Made by a program: the position numbers and the translations under genes | Assembly: GCA_019752045.1 (NCBI GenBank) | Contig: JAIEMP010000004.1 | Coordinates: 62,001 to 126,000 of the forward strand | DNA from: Chitinophagaceae bacterium | Lineage (GTDB): Bacteria; Bacteroidota; Bacteroidia; Chitinophagales; Chitinophagaceae | DNA: 64,000 nt | Direction: 5' to 3' | Shown here: piece after piece, positions 53,877 through 63,121 of the stretch | How the letters are laid out: each line of letters opens with the position of its first letter | How positions within the stretch are numbered: the first letter of the stretch is position 1 | Notes under the pieces: model-generated | The model's database searches: none | What the model was told of the DNA's origin: nothing | What the model saw: the letters and a program-made list of their open reading frames with translations, nothing else

Positions 53877-55031
53877 ATGCGAGGTACTTTTATAAAAGAA
53901 AAAGACTATTCAACAGACTATTTCTTTCAGCTTGATTTTTTGCGTGCTATAGCGGTGCTGTTGGTCATTGTTTCTCATTGGTATTCGAAAGACTTTTTTT
54001 TAAACAGGTATACGGAAAACGACACACTCGGGGTTACTATGTTTTTTGTGCTTAGCGGATTCCTGATTACGGGTATTTTATTAAAGAGTAAAAATGCGTT
54101 GGGAAAAAGCCAGTCTTTGGGAGGTATTTTAAAAGTCTTTTATGTAAGGAGGGCGCTTCGTATATTCCCTGTTTACTATTTATTGCTTTTACTTCTTGTA
54201 ACCTTAGGTATTGATGAAACCAGAGATACATTTTGGTGGCATTTTTTTTACGGTTCAAATTTTTTATTCTGGATAAAAGGCCACTTTGTTGGTTTGCTTT
54301 CCCCTTTTTGGTCATTATCTGTTGAAGAGCAGTTTTATCTGATATGGCCATTCGTGATATTGCTAGCAGGTCAAAAAAAGCTTCCTTATCTCTTTTGTTT
54401 AATTGCAGCTTCATCTGTTCTTTTCAGATTTTTTATAGCAACAGATGTTACACAAATTGGACGAATTCTGATGCCCGGTAGTCTTGATTCATTTTGCGTG
54501 GGTGGTTTAATTGCTTTTGGCAGATTATACCAACCTAAATGGTACGCTTGTATACAAAAAAACAAAGGGAGCTTATTATTTCTAGCAGTTATAATGCTGG
54601 TATTTGTAAATACCCATTTTTTCAATAGCATTAGTATTAAATTTAGCGTTGCAATATATTATTTAATCCTGTCCATAGCATTTGCAATTTTGACGGATCG
54701 TTTAGCATCAGGTATAAACAGCAAACCATTTGTATTGGTTTTAAATAATCCGGTATTTCTATTTTTAGGGAAGATCAGTTACGGGCTGTATTTGTTTCAC
54801 AGCTTCATACCAAAAGTTTATGGGTTACCAATTCCGAAGTTTTTGACACCCTTCTCTTTTTATATTGCAGAAATAACGAGGTTCTCAATTCTTATTCTAA
54901 TCGCCTCTATCAGCTGGTATTTTTTTGAAAAGCCTATACTGAAATTTAAAAAATATTTTTTTTATCAGGATAGTCAAATAATAAGTAGTCGTAAGGCTAT
55001 TGATAAACTAAATATGCCCAATACAATATGA
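53877..55031 (+). CDS. OafA/NolL-type membrane acyltransferase
   Basis: 384 residues from the ATG at 53877 (an in-frame TTG six codons upstream is possible). Acyltransferase-3 family with ten or more hydrophobic helices. The N-terminal 'QLDFLRAIAVLLVIVSHW' contains the family Arg and active-site His, followed by 'FFVLSGFLITGILLK' and 'PFWSLSVEEQFYLIWPF', the typical second signature. It O-acylates (usually acetylates) the exported glycan on the periplasmic side. It overlaps the fucosyltransferase gene by 4 bases (ATGA). Confidence 0.92.
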   Translation: MRGTFIKEKDYSTDYFFQLDFLRAIAVLLVIVSHWYSKDFFLNRYTENDTLGVTMFFVLSGFLITGILLKSKNALGKSQSLGGILKVFYVRRALRIFPVYYLLLLLLVTLGIDETRDTFWWHFFYGSNFLFWIKGHFVGLLSPFWSLSVEEQFYLIWPFVILLAGQKKLPYLFCLIAASSVLFRFFIATDVTQIGRILMPGSLDSFCVGGLIAFGRLYQPKWYACIQKNKGSLLFLAVIMLVFVNTHFFNSISIKFSVAIYYLILSIAFAILTDRLASGINSKPFVLVLNNPVFLFLGKISYGLYLFHSFIPKVYGLPIPKFLTPFSFYIAEITRFSILILIASISWYFFEKPILKFKKYFFYQDSQIISSRKAIDKLNMPNTI

Positions 55032-55903
55032 TTATAACGGAATTAAGAGGAGGGCTGGGTAATCAAATGTTTCAATATGCGATCGGCAAAGCCTTAGCAG
55101 TAAAAAACAAGACATTCCTTTATCTTGACAAACGACCTTTGTATGATATTGATGAGACTTTATTTGTAAAGAGACCATTTGAGCTGAATATTTTTAATAT
55201 TGAGTTTAATGCTGCATCAGACAGTCAATTAAGCATATTTTTTCCTGACGGGCATTTGGGGTGGAGGTTACTTAGGAAGCTTTTCAGAACCAAGGTGCAG
55301 AAAGAAAACGGGTTTAACTATGATGGCCAATCGATCCGCACTAACAGTAGACATATTTACCTGCAGGGTTATTGGCAAAGTGAGAAGTATTTTGAAAGTA
55401 TTTCTGATGTTATCAGAAGGGATTTTACATTTATGGCGAAAGTTAATCCGGAGACAAAAAAAATTGCACAGGAAATATCGGAAGGTAATTCTGTAAGTAT
55501 CCATGTAAGACGTGGAGATTATGTAACATCAGCCAGTGCCAATCATGGTTTTATAGGGCTAACCTATTATAAGGATGCGTTCAGGATAACTGCCGAAAGA
55601 GCTAAAGATGCTAAATATTATATTTTTAGCGATGACAGTGCATGGGTTAAACAGCATTTGTTAGGTTATATCGATTCTGCAACAATGGTTGTGCACAATT
55701 CGGGGGAAGATAGCTGGCAGGATATGTATTTAATGAGTTTGTGCAAACATAATATTATTGCTAACAGCAGCTTTAGCTGGTGGGGGGCATGGTTAAATAA
55801 AAATGTAGACAAGCTTGTAATTGCGCCAAACAAGTGGTTTGCAAATGAAGAAATGAATTTGCAAACAGGTGATCTGATACCAAATAGTTGGATCAGGATT
55901 TAA
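55028..55903 (+). CDS. Alpha-1,2-fucosyltransferase (GT11)
   Basis: 291-residue GT11 inverting fucosyltransferase. The N-terminal 'RGGLGNQMFQYAIGKAL' and the donor-binding 'VSIHVRRGDYV' (residues about 157-166) are diagnostic; 'NSSFSWWGAWL' is the C-terminal family motif. It transfers fucose from GDP-fucose to O2 of a galactose, building the H-antigen type Fuc-alpha-1,2-Gal. GDP-fucose synthesis genes are not in the window. A GT6 gene follows two genes later, which would use the fucosylated galactose as acceptor. Confidence 0.92.
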   Translation: MIITELRGGLGNQMFQYAIGKALAVKNKTFLYLDKRPLYDIDETLFVKRPFELNIFNIEFNAASDSQLSIFFPDGHLGWRLLRKLFRTKVQKENGFNYDGQSIRTNSRHIYLQGYWQSEKYFESISDVIRRDFTFMAKVNPETKKIAQEISEGNSVSIHVRRGDYVTSASANHGFIGLTYYKDAFRITAERAKDAKYYIFSDDSAWVKQHLLGYIDSATMVVHNSGEDSWQDMYLMSLCKHNIIANSSFSWWGAWLNKNVDKLVIAPNKWFANEEMNLQTGDLIPNSWIRI

Positions 55904-55990
55904 GATGCCAGAATCAGGAATTTTATTCAGGTAATCCCCAAGTCTCAGACTTTAATCACTGAGTTTAAACTGTGTAAAGTAATAAAAGTA

Positions 55991-56962
55991 ATGCCCAAAA
56001 TAACGGTTATCAATCTTTGTTATAATAGTGGTAATAGGCTAATAAAAACCCTGCAATCATTCGCTAATCAAACATTCAAAGATTTTGAAGTAATAATTAT
56101 AGATGATGCTTCCTCTGATAACTCGGTGAGTGTTCTTGAAGGTTGGATACAGTTAAACAAAATAACAAATGCCAGGCTTGTAAAGAATAAGGTTAATGTA
56201 GGAATACCTTCCGGACTGAACCGGGCTCTGAAAGAAGCAACGGGTGATTACATTTCTGTAATTGGTGATGATCTGTGGGATGTTGATTTTTTAGAGCAGT
56301 TGTATATACGACTCAATAACACGCCAGCAAATGTTGGAATGATTTATTGTAAAGCGAGGCGTTTTAATGAGGTTTCTCAAACCTTTGACAAAGAGCCAGA
56401 GCCACCTGTAGTAATGCGGTCAAATGGTTGCCCCTTTGCGGAGGACTTATTTGAATCAAAAGGCAATAAATTGTATTTCATGAGATCAGATGTTGCATTT
56501 GAATGTCTTTTCTGGTCAAATTATATCGCTTCTTTTACATTTCTGGCTAAAAAAAGTGCTCTGATAGCTTCCGGCGGATATGATGAAACGTATTCAATTG
56601 AAGATTATCCTATGTGGTTTAGGATCACAAAAAAATATGATCTTCTGTTTCTTGATGAAGTACATGCGACGTATGTGAGACACGCTACGAATTTTTCTAC
56701 AAATAACCGAGTGTCCTTGCAGTTTAGTGTAATTAAGCTAAAGATTGGGTTGATCAAAAAAATTAAAGATTCAAGAACACGGTCACATGTTTATTCAGAG
56801 GTCTTCGATTTATTGAGTGGACTTTTAACAAATTCCGAGCATTGTCAAAAATTACTAGTACTGTATTTAGTGAGTCAGACTTTATTTTTACCAGGGTTTA
56901 AATTTAAACGAAGCTTATTGCAAAAGATTCCATTATTCTTATTAAACAGCCCAAGAAAGTAA
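55991..56962 (+). CDS. Family 2 glycosyltransferase
   Basis: 323-residue GT-A fold inverting transferase. N-terminal 'ITVINLCYNSGNRLIKTLQS', broken as 'VINLCYNSGNRLIKTLQ', then 'VIIIDDASSDNS' (nucleotide binding) and 'ISVIGDDLWD' where the metal site DxD-like residues are expected (GDDL here). The C-terminal part has no recognised extra domain. Donor and acceptor unknown. It lies 87 bp after the GT11 gene. Confidence 0.88.
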   Translation: MPKITVINLCYNSGNRLIKTLQSFANQTFKDFEVIIIDDASSDNSVSVLEGWIQLNKITNARLVKNKVNVGIPSGLNRALKEATGDYISVIGDDLWDVDFLEQLYIRLNNTPANVGMIYCKARRFNEVSQTFDKEPEPPVVMRSNGCPFAEDLFESKGNKLYFMRSDVAFECLFWSNYIASFTFLAKKSALIASGGYDETYSIEDYPMWFRITKKYDLLFLDEVHATYVRHATNFSTNNRVSLQFSVIKLKIGLIKKIKDSRTRSHVYSEVFDLLSGLLTNSEHCQKLLVLYLVSQTLFLPGFKFKRSLLQKIPLFLLNSPRK

Positions 56963-56978
56963 GTTAAAGTAAAATTCT

Positions 56979-57878
56979 ATGATTAATATTTATACAGTAA
57001 GCGATAAACGTCCAGACTTTATTTCGCTACAATATAATGGATTTAAAAAATTCTTGAAAGACAAGGATTACAAGTTCATTGTTTGTAATAACGGTTCAAC
57101 CTCGGAATTACGAAATGAAATTGCGGATATCTGTAATAAGCTCGGACTTACAAGTGTTTATGTGGAAGGAAATTATGAAAATGGTGCGATTGCTACACAG
57201 GTGCCATTGATTTATTGTTTAAAAAATTATATCCGACACGACCCGAAAGAAGATATGACGGTTATTATAGACTCTGATATCTTTCTATTTAACAATTTTA
57301 GTTTTACAGAATTATTAGAAGGGGCAGACATTGCAGGTATTTATCAACAACGGGACCGACAGGCAAAGAAAATATTCTTGCGTAATCATTATTATTTGTG
57401 GAATGCATTTCTTGTTTTTAAGAATAGTTCGATCGATTTTGAAAAATTTGACATATCAATGATTCAAAATATAACAGATGTTGGGGGGAATCTTCATTAT
57501 TATCTTGAAAGATTTAAACCTAAAGTAAAATGGGTTGTTCACACACCAGATATCGAAGACGAATCAGAAATATTCATCGATGGCTTAAGGGAAATATATC
57601 ATCCTCAATTTGGCATGCAGATAATTGCAAGCTCTTTTATTCACTACTACCGAGGGTCGAATTGGGATGCTTTGAATAACAATTATCACGAACTGAAAAC
57701 AGGTTTTTTGGTGAAGTTCTTAGAAACTGCCAGAAAGCAATATCCTCTAACTCCGAAATTGCATAACTACCAAGATGATTGTGCGCATACCAAGAGGCAT
57801 TATAATGGCACGAGACACAATACTAAATCGAGATTCAGGATTTCAAATAAGCTTTACCGATTAAAATGGTTTGGATAA
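56979..57878 (+). CDS. GT-A-like glycosyltransferase of unknown family
   Basis: 299 residues. N-terminal 'NIYTVSDKRPDFISLQY', then a sugar-nucleotide binding region and a 'MTVIIDSDIFLFNN' segment containing a DxD motif (Asp-Ser-Asp), the usual metal-binding site of GT-A enzymes. Later 'YLWNAFLVFKNSS' and 'IHYYRGSNWDAL' are expected acceptor-side features. I recognise no named CAZy family with confidence. It abuts the GT6 gene with no gap, so they are co-translated. Role inferred from context only. Confidence 0.65.
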   Translation: MINIYTVSDKRPDFISLQYNGFKKFLKDKDYKFIVCNNGSTSELRNEIADICNKLGLTSVYVEGNYENGAIATQVPLIYCLKNYIRHDPKEDMTVIIDSDIFLFNNFSFTELLEGADIAGIYQQRDRQAKKIFLRNHYYLWNAFLVFKNSSIDFEKFDISMIQNITDVGGNLHYYLERFKPKVKWVVHTPDIEDESEIFIDGLREIYHPQFGMQIIASSFIHYYRGSNWDALNNNYHELKTGFLVKFLETARKQYPLTPKLHNYQDDCAHTKRHYNGTRHNTKSRFRISNKLYRLKWFG

Positions 57879-58658
57879 ATGAAAAACAAAGTTGCCATAC
57901 TTTATATCTGCACAGGGAATTATGTTATCTTTTGGGAGAACTTTTACAAGAGTTTTTCCAGGCATTTCCTGCCAGGGTATCAAAAAAAATATTTTGTTTT
58001 TACAGAAAGCAACGATGCTTCGTTACAGACAGCAAATGATGTTCGTGTGATTTACCAGAAAAAGCTTGGCTGGCCATATGATACGTTGTACAGATTCCGT
58101 ATGTTTTACAGTATTGATGAGCAATTGAAAGATTTTGATTACATCTTCTTCTTTAACGCAAACATGATCTGTCTTCAAGATATTGATGACCGAATTTTAC
58201 CAAATGAGCAGGAGCGGTTAGTAGTTGTAAAACATCCCGGATTTTTCGATAAGGATCGCAGTTTATTTACTTATGAAACAAATCCTCAATCATTGGCCTA
58301 TATTCCGGATGACAAAGGGGAGTATTATTTTATGGGGGGATTTAACGGGGGGATTGGTAAGTATTACAGAGAATTAATCAAAACCCTGAAAGAAAATATT
58401 GATTATGATTTGCAAACGAATAAACTAATTGCTATTTGGCATGATGAGTCGCATTTAAACAGGTATATGCTGGATAGATCTCCTAAAATCCTTTCGCCTG
58501 CGTATGGTTATCCCGAAGGAGTCGAACTGCCTTTCGAACAAAAAATTATTATTCTTGACAAGAATCGTTTTGGCGGTCATAACGCAATGCGTGGTATTGA
58601 AAAGAACCGACCGTTTATTGGAAAGATTAAAAAAATCCTACACTTTTTCAAAATTTGA
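57879..58658 (+). CDS. GT6 family glycosyltransferase (ABO blood-group type)
   Basis: 259-residue GT6 enzyme. 'VAILYICTGNYVIFWENF', 'RVIYQKKLGWPYDTLYRF', 'FFFNANMICLQDID' (Asn93-Ala-Asn95), 'YYFMGGFNGG' and 'WHDESHLNRYM' follow the GT6 core that includes human ABO transferases. Bacterial GT6 members have Asn-x-Asn instead of Asp-x-Asp and work without metal; this one does too. GT6 adds alpha-1,3 GalNAc or Gal to a galactose carrying alpha-1,2 fucose. The GT11 gene three genes upstream makes that acceptor. The stop overlaps the next GT2 start. Confidence 0.9.
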   Translation: MKNKVAILYICTGNYVIFWENFYKSFSRHFLPGYQKKYFVFTESNDASLQTANDVRVIYQKKLGWPYDTLYRFRMFYSIDEQLKDFDYIFFFNANMICLQDIDDRILPNEQERLVVVKHPGFFDKDRSLFTYETNPQSLAYIPDDKGEYYFMGGFNGGIGKYYRELIKTLKENIDYDLQTNKLIAIWHDESHLNRYMLDRSPKILSPAYGYPEGVELPFEQKIIILDKNRFGGHNAMRGIEKNRPFIGKIKKILHFFKI

Positions 58659-59518
58659 TAAAGATGGTTAAAGTATCAGTTATTATTCCTTGTTATAATC
58701 ATGGTCAATATTTGCATCAGTGTCTTGATTCCGTAAAAAAGCAGACTTATTCTAATCTTGAAATAATCATTGTGAATGACGGCTCGACTGATCCCGAGAC
58801 AAATCGAATTATCGGTGCGATTGATGAGACCGGTATTCAAGTAATTAATAAAAAAAATGAAGGACTTGCTGCAGCAAGAAATACAGGAATAGATGCTGCA
58901 ACCGGTGAGATCATCCTTCCCATTGATTCGGATGATTATTTGGGTGATCAATATGTTGAAAAAGCGGTAAATCTTTTAACTAATGACAACGAAATAGGGC
59001 TTGTTTCCTGCCGTGGGAAGTATTTCGGCACGAGAGATAATGTGATTGAGAATGCGTATATATCGGCTCATTCGATGCTGCTGTATAATTCGCTTTTCCA
59101 CTGTGCCATATTTCGTAAAAGCGATTTTCTGCATATCGGGAAATATAACGTTAATATGACGAAAGGCTACGAGGATTGGGAAATGTATATACGCATGATC
59201 AATTACAAAAAAAAGGTAGTTCAGTTGCCCGATATCTTTTTCTTTTACAGGCAAAGAAACGGATCAATGCTTGATGAGCTGGAAAAAAGTGAATCAGCCA
59301 GAATTGAGATGGAAAACGTAATAGTAAAAAACAATATTGATATTTATATCAAGGAATGGGGGTCGATCATAAAAGTTCTGAGGGAGTATGAGTGGCTAAA
59401 AAAGCAAGAATCTTCTTTAGATGAAGCCAGGAAAGAAATTAAAAATACGATGTCGTACAGACTGGGGAGTTTCATTTTGTACCCGTTTAAAATGATTAAA
59501 GCTGTTATAAAAAAATGA
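58655..59518 (+). CDS. Family 2 glycosyltransferase
   Basis: 287-residue GT-A fold protein; a Met at 58664 ('MVKVSVIIPCYNHG') is an alternative start. 'VSVIIPCYNHGQYLHQCLDS', broken as 'IIPCYNHGQYLHQCLDS', 'IIIVNDGSTDPET', 'LAAARNTGID' and 'ILPIDSDDYLGD' (DSDD metal site) are canonical GT2 features. The C-terminus has a short charged coiled segment and a basic tail. It overlaps the GT6 gene by 4 bases and the next GT4 gene by 4 bases. Confidence 0.9.
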   Translation: MIKMVKVSVIIPCYNHGQYLHQCLDSVKKQTYSNLEIIIVNDGSTDPETNRIIGAIDETGIQVINKKNEGLAAARNTGIDAATGEIILPIDSDDYLGDQYVEKAVNLLTNDNEIGLVSCRGKYFGTRDNVIENAYISAHSMLLYNSLFHCAIFRKSDFLHIGKYNVNMTKGYEDWEMYIRMINYKKKVVQLPDIFFFYRQRNGSMLDELEKSESARIEMENVIVKNNIDIYIKEWGSIIKVLREYEWLKKQESSLDEARKEIKNTMSYRLGSFILYPFKMIKAVIKK

Positions 59519-60681
59519 AAGTCGCTTTTTTTTCAACTCTAACAAATACGTCATGGGGGGGGAGTGAGGTTTTGTGGTATAAAACGGCCTTGCATATGCA
59601 AAAGAACGGAGTAAGGGTTGCTGCATTCGTTAAAAAGTGGGAAACCGAAGCTTTGTCTATTAGAATATTAAGAGAGGCTGGGGTGGAAGTTTTTTTGTAC
59701 AGTACCTGGAAAGACATAAATCTTTCACAAAGAATGATCAGAAAAGTAAAGCGCCACTTTTTTTTGGAAAAAAATATTCTGGATGATGTTTTTAAATGGG
59801 AACCAGATTTAGTTTTTTTCAGTCAGTCGCATAGTTATGATTTGGGATATTTTCCAGCGAAAGTAGTTTCAGATTTGTTAAGAACAAAAATACCTTATTG
59901 TATTATTTGCCAAAACAACACCGATTATTCATTTGTGCCAGAAACAGAAGTGCGTTCGAAAATTAAACAAATTTACCGGAGAGCAGAGCATGTGTTTTTT
60001 GTATCAAAACGCAACAGAAGGACGGCTGAGCATATTATTTGCGTTCCAGTTGAAAATTCCAGAATTCTCTCTAACAGTATTTCAATTTCTGCAAATGAGG
60101 TGGGTATTTTGCCTTATCCTAACGACGAAGTGATACATTTTGCAAGTGTAGCCAGATTACGTTGTTCTCACAAAGGCCAGAATTTATTGTTGGATGTATT
60201 TTCGCAGCCTGTTTGGCGTCAGCGCAACTGGGTGCTTAATTTTTACGGAAGTGGTGAAGATGAAAGTTATCTTAAAGAATTAGTTAGCTATTTACGTTTA
60301 GAAGGTAAAGTAAATTTTAACGGGCAGGTTTCTGATATAAGGTCTGTTTGGGAAAAAAACCATGTATTATTACTCGCTTCTTTTGGAGAAGGAATGCCAT
60401 TAGCCCTTCAAGAGGCAATGCTTTGCGGAAGGCCCGGAGTGGTAACAGATGTTGGCGGTAATTCGGAGCTGATTGATGATAATGTGTGTGGCTGGATTGC
60501 CAAAGGAAATGCACTTGCTTCTTTTAGTGAGGCTTTAGAAAGAGCATGGGACAACAGGAAGGGATGGGCAAAAACGGGTGAGCTTGCCTTTAAAAAGGCT
60601 ATAGCCAATATAGACCTGTATCCACAGGAAACCTTGTTGAACTATGCTTTGGAGCAAACAGAAAGGAAAAGCAAGAATTGA
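59515..60681 (+). CDS. Family 4 glycosyltransferase
   Basis: 388-residue GT-B fold transferase. 'FFSTLTNTSWGGSEVLWYK', broken as 'LTNTSWGGSEVLWYKTA', opens the N-terminal domain. The C-terminal GT4 core contains 'VARLRCSHKGQNLLLDV', 'LNFYGSGEDESYLKEL' and 'LLLASFGEGMPLALQEAMLCGRP', broken as 'FGEGMPLALQEAMLCGRP' (the E-x7-E type motif). Donor and acceptor unknown. The start overlaps the preceding stop by 4 bases (ATGA). Confidence 0.88.
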   Translation: MKVAFFSTLTNTSWGGSEVLWYKTALHMQKNGVRVAAFVKKWETEALSIRILREAGVEVFLYSTWKDINLSQRMIRKVKRHFFLEKNILDDVFKWEPDLVFFSQSHSYDLGYFPAKVVSDLLRTKIPYCIICQNNTDYSFVPETEVRSKIKQIYRRAEHVFFVSKRNRRTAEHIICVPVENSRILSNSISISANEVGILPYPNDEVIHFASVARLRCSHKGQNLLLDVFSQPVWRQRNWVLNFYGSGEDESYLKELVSYLRLEGKVNFNGQVSDIRSVWEKNHVLLLASFGEGMPLALQEAMLCGRPGVVTDVGGNSELIDDNVCGWIAKGNALASFSEALERAWDNRKGWAKTGELAFKKAIANIDLYPQETLLNYALEQTERKSKN

Positions 60682-60718
60682 ACCCTATAATATCTGATAA
60701 GTAAAACCTGATAATGTT

Positions 60719-61924
60719 TTGAGAATTGCTTTTTTTACCTATGAATACCCTCCTGATATTGCACAAGGAGGTATTGCAACTTATGTAAAGCAGGTTGCCA
60801 GGCTACTCGCTGAACGAGAACATGATGTAGAGGTTTTTTGTGCGAGTCCGTACAGAACTGTTTCAATAAGAGAGGATAATGTCCTTGTTCATCGCTTGCA
60901 AAGTGATGGCCCGGCGACCTTTAACCGGATACTGCCGGATTTCTTTGCTGGCATCCACAGCCAGAAGGCTTTTGATATCATTGAAAGTCCTGAAATACAT
61001 GGGCACGCTTATCTTATTAAACAGCAATTTCCGTCTCTGCCTTTGGTTGTAAAATTTCATATGCCGGTATTTATTCAGATGCGGCTAATTAATTTTTACA
61101 CATCACGAATAGTAAAGCTTCGTTATTTCCTGGGTGCATTGCGGAGAGGGCGAATTCGTTTTTATGGATATAATGATCATAACAATGATATTGACTATAA
61201 GGTTACATCGGTAGCGGATGCTTATGTTTCTCCTTCCCGATCTTTAGGGGCAATTTTGCAAAAAGAGTGGAAACTGAAACCTGAAAAGTTAACAGTGTTA
61301 CCTTACCCATTTATACCTCCCCGTCCATTGCTGGATATACCTATTACAGAAAGGAAAACGAAGGTTGTAAGTTTTGTTGGCAAATTAAATGTACACAAAG
61401 GAATTGTTGCCTTGGTGGAAATGATCCGAAAAGTTGTTCCAGAACATCCGGATGTACAATTTCGTCTGATTGGTGCTGATAGTTTTTTTCCAGCCCGCAA
61501 CATGTCTATGAAGGATTATATTTCTTCTCAGCTGCAAGGTCTGGAAGCTAACTACGTAATTAAAGGAGGACTTGATTACGAGGCGGTTTTACAGGAATTA
61601 GCAGAAACAGATATTTGTATTTTTCCAAGTATATGGGAGAATTTCCCTAATGTATGCCTTGAGGCCATGAGTGCAGGGCGAGCGGTGATTGGCAGTAAAA
61701 ATGGCGGGATGAGTGAGATGCTGGAAGATGGAGCCGGAGTGATTATTGATCCTTTGCAAGTTCATGCAGGTGCAAAGGCTATCTCTGTTCTTTTGGATAA
61801 TCCTGCAAGGCGGGTTGCGTTGGGGATTAAAGCAAGGTTGGTCGTTTTAGAACGGTACAATGCTGACCGTATTGGTTTGTTGCTTGAAAAACATTTTTCA
61901 AACGTAATTACAGATGTCTGTTAA
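60719..61924 (+). CDS. Family 4 glycosyltransferase (TTG start)
   Basis: 401-residue GT-B transferase. The N-terminus reads 'RIAFFTYEYPPDIAQGGIA', split by the start; the usual GT4 start residue aligns with a TTG at 60719, since no in-frame ATG lies close upstream. C-terminal core: 'VSFVGKLNVHKGIVALVEMI', broken as 'FVGKLNVHKGIVALVEM', 'RLIGADSFFP', 'LAETDICIFPSIWENFPNV' and 'CLEAMSAGRAVIGSKNGG'. Donor unknown. It ends overlapping the next GT4 gene by 11 bases. Confidence 0.87.
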   Translation: MRIAFFTYEYPPDIAQGGIATYVKQVARLLAEREHDVEVFCASPYRTVSIREDNVLVHRLQSDGPATFNRILPDFFAGIHSQKAFDIIESPEIHGHAYLIKQQFPSLPLVVKFHMPVFIQMRLINFYTSRIVKLRYFLGALRRGRIRFYGYNDHNNDIDYKVTSVADAYVSPSRSLGAILQKEWKLKPEKLTVLPYPFIPPRPLLDIPITERKTKVVSFVGKLNVHKGIVALVEMIRKVVPEHPDVQFRLIGADSFFPARNMSMKDYISSQLQGLEANYVIKGGLDYEAVLQELAETDICIFPSIWENFPNVCLEAMSAGRAVIGSKNGGMSEMLEDGAGVIIDPLQVHAGAKAISVLLDNPARRVALGIKARLVVLERYNADRIGLLLEKHFSNVITDVC

Positions 61925-63077
61925 GGTTTTTCATTTTCATAATGGTAGTGGAGGAGGCGTGCTTTCTGTTATCCGCAACTTATTACTCTACCGCCAACAT
62001 GAAATTGAAAATCATGTTATTTATACTATCAACAAAGATGTTCATCCTGTTTTTCAAGTGTCTAATTTAAAGGGTGCCAAAAGTGAAACAGTTTTTTATT
62101 ATTCTTCCAAATGGAACTTCTATCATACTGTAAAACAACTTGCCAAGTTGCTGCCTGATGAAAAGGCAATTATTGTTGCGCATGACTGGCTGGAGTTAGG
62201 GATGGTGAGTCAACTTGGTTTGCAAAATCCGGTTGTTTTTTTTGTGCACGGGGATTATGAGTATTATTATCAGCTGGCTGTAAAACACTTTCGTTCCATT
62301 GATGTGTTTATATGTGTATCTGCATCCATTACAAACAGACTAAAGGAGATGCTTCCTGCGGAAGCAGCGAATATTCAAAATGCCCGTTTTCCTGTGCCTT
62401 ATGCCTTTAAAAGTGCTCAACGTTCAAATGTTATTTTGCAGCTAATTTTTGTTGGCAGATGCGAAGAGGCAAAAGGGTATTACCTGCTGACGGAAATAGA
62501 ACGGAAGCTTGAAGATTTGGGAGTAAAAGTTGCATGGCATATAGCCGGTGAAGGCTCTGATCAGCCTCATAATCAGGTTTGCTGGCCAGCTGATTCAGAT
62601 GTTTATTTTTATGGTAAAGTATCGCAAAGTGAACTGTCTCAACTTCTTCTTAAAGTGGATCTGCTTGTGTTGCCATCCCTTGCAGAGGGGATGCCTGTTT
62701 CTATTGTTGAAGCAATGAAGGCAGAGGTTGTACCTATTGTAAATAATCTACCCGGAGGGATACAAGAGATTGTTATTAATGGAACAACGGGGTATAAAAT
62801 CGATCAGAACTTACCTGCTGAATTTGCAATTATTATTAAACAATTAAATGAAGATCAAGACTTGCTGCATACGTTGCGAAAAGAAGCGGCGTCGGTTGCC
62901 AATCGTTTATTTGATCCTTTGCTTAATACAAATTCGATAGAGGCAATTTTATTACAATCTCTCCTTCAAAATAAGTCTAAAAGCTCATTTAAAACATATG
63001 GAAGCCGGTTAGATCAAAGATGGATTCCTAATGTTTTTGTAAACTGGGTGCGGATTGTTTTTCGTTCCTTTAAATGA
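61914..63077 (+). CDS. Family 4 glycosyltransferase
   Basis: 387-residue GT-B fold transferase beginning 'VKVFHFHNGSGGGVLSVIRN', broken as 'FHFHNGSGGGVLSVIRN'. Core elements are 'FVGRCEEAKGYYLL', 'WHIAGEGSDQP', 'YGKVSQSELSQLL' and 'VLPSLAEGMPVSIVEAMKAEV', broken as 'LAEGMPVSIVEAMKAEV'. A hydrophobic basic tail ends the protein. Donor and acceptor unknown; it belongs to the same operon. Confidence 0.86.
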   Translation: MSVKVFHFHNGSGGGVLSVIRNLLLYRQHEIENHVIYTINKDVHPVFQVSNLKGAKSETVFYYSSKWNFYHTVKQLAKLLPDEKAIIVAHDWLELGMVSQLGLQNPVVFFVHGDYEYYYQLAVKHFRSIDVFICVSASITNRLKEMLPAEAANIQNARFPVPYAFKSAQRSNVILQLIFVGRCEEAKGYYLLTEIERKLEDLGVKVAWHIAGEGSDQPHNQVCWPADSDVYFYGKVSQSELSQLLLKVDLLVLPSLAEGMPVSIVEAMKAEVVPIVNNLPGGIQEIVINGTTGYKIDQNLPAEFAIIIKQLNEDQDLLHTLRKEAASVANRLFDPLLNTNSIEAILLQSLLQNKSKSSFKTYGSRLDQRWIPNVFVNWVRIVFRSFK

Positions 63078-63121
63078 GATAATTGGTTTTTTGATAGAAT
63101 TACTAAAGAACTAAACAGATA

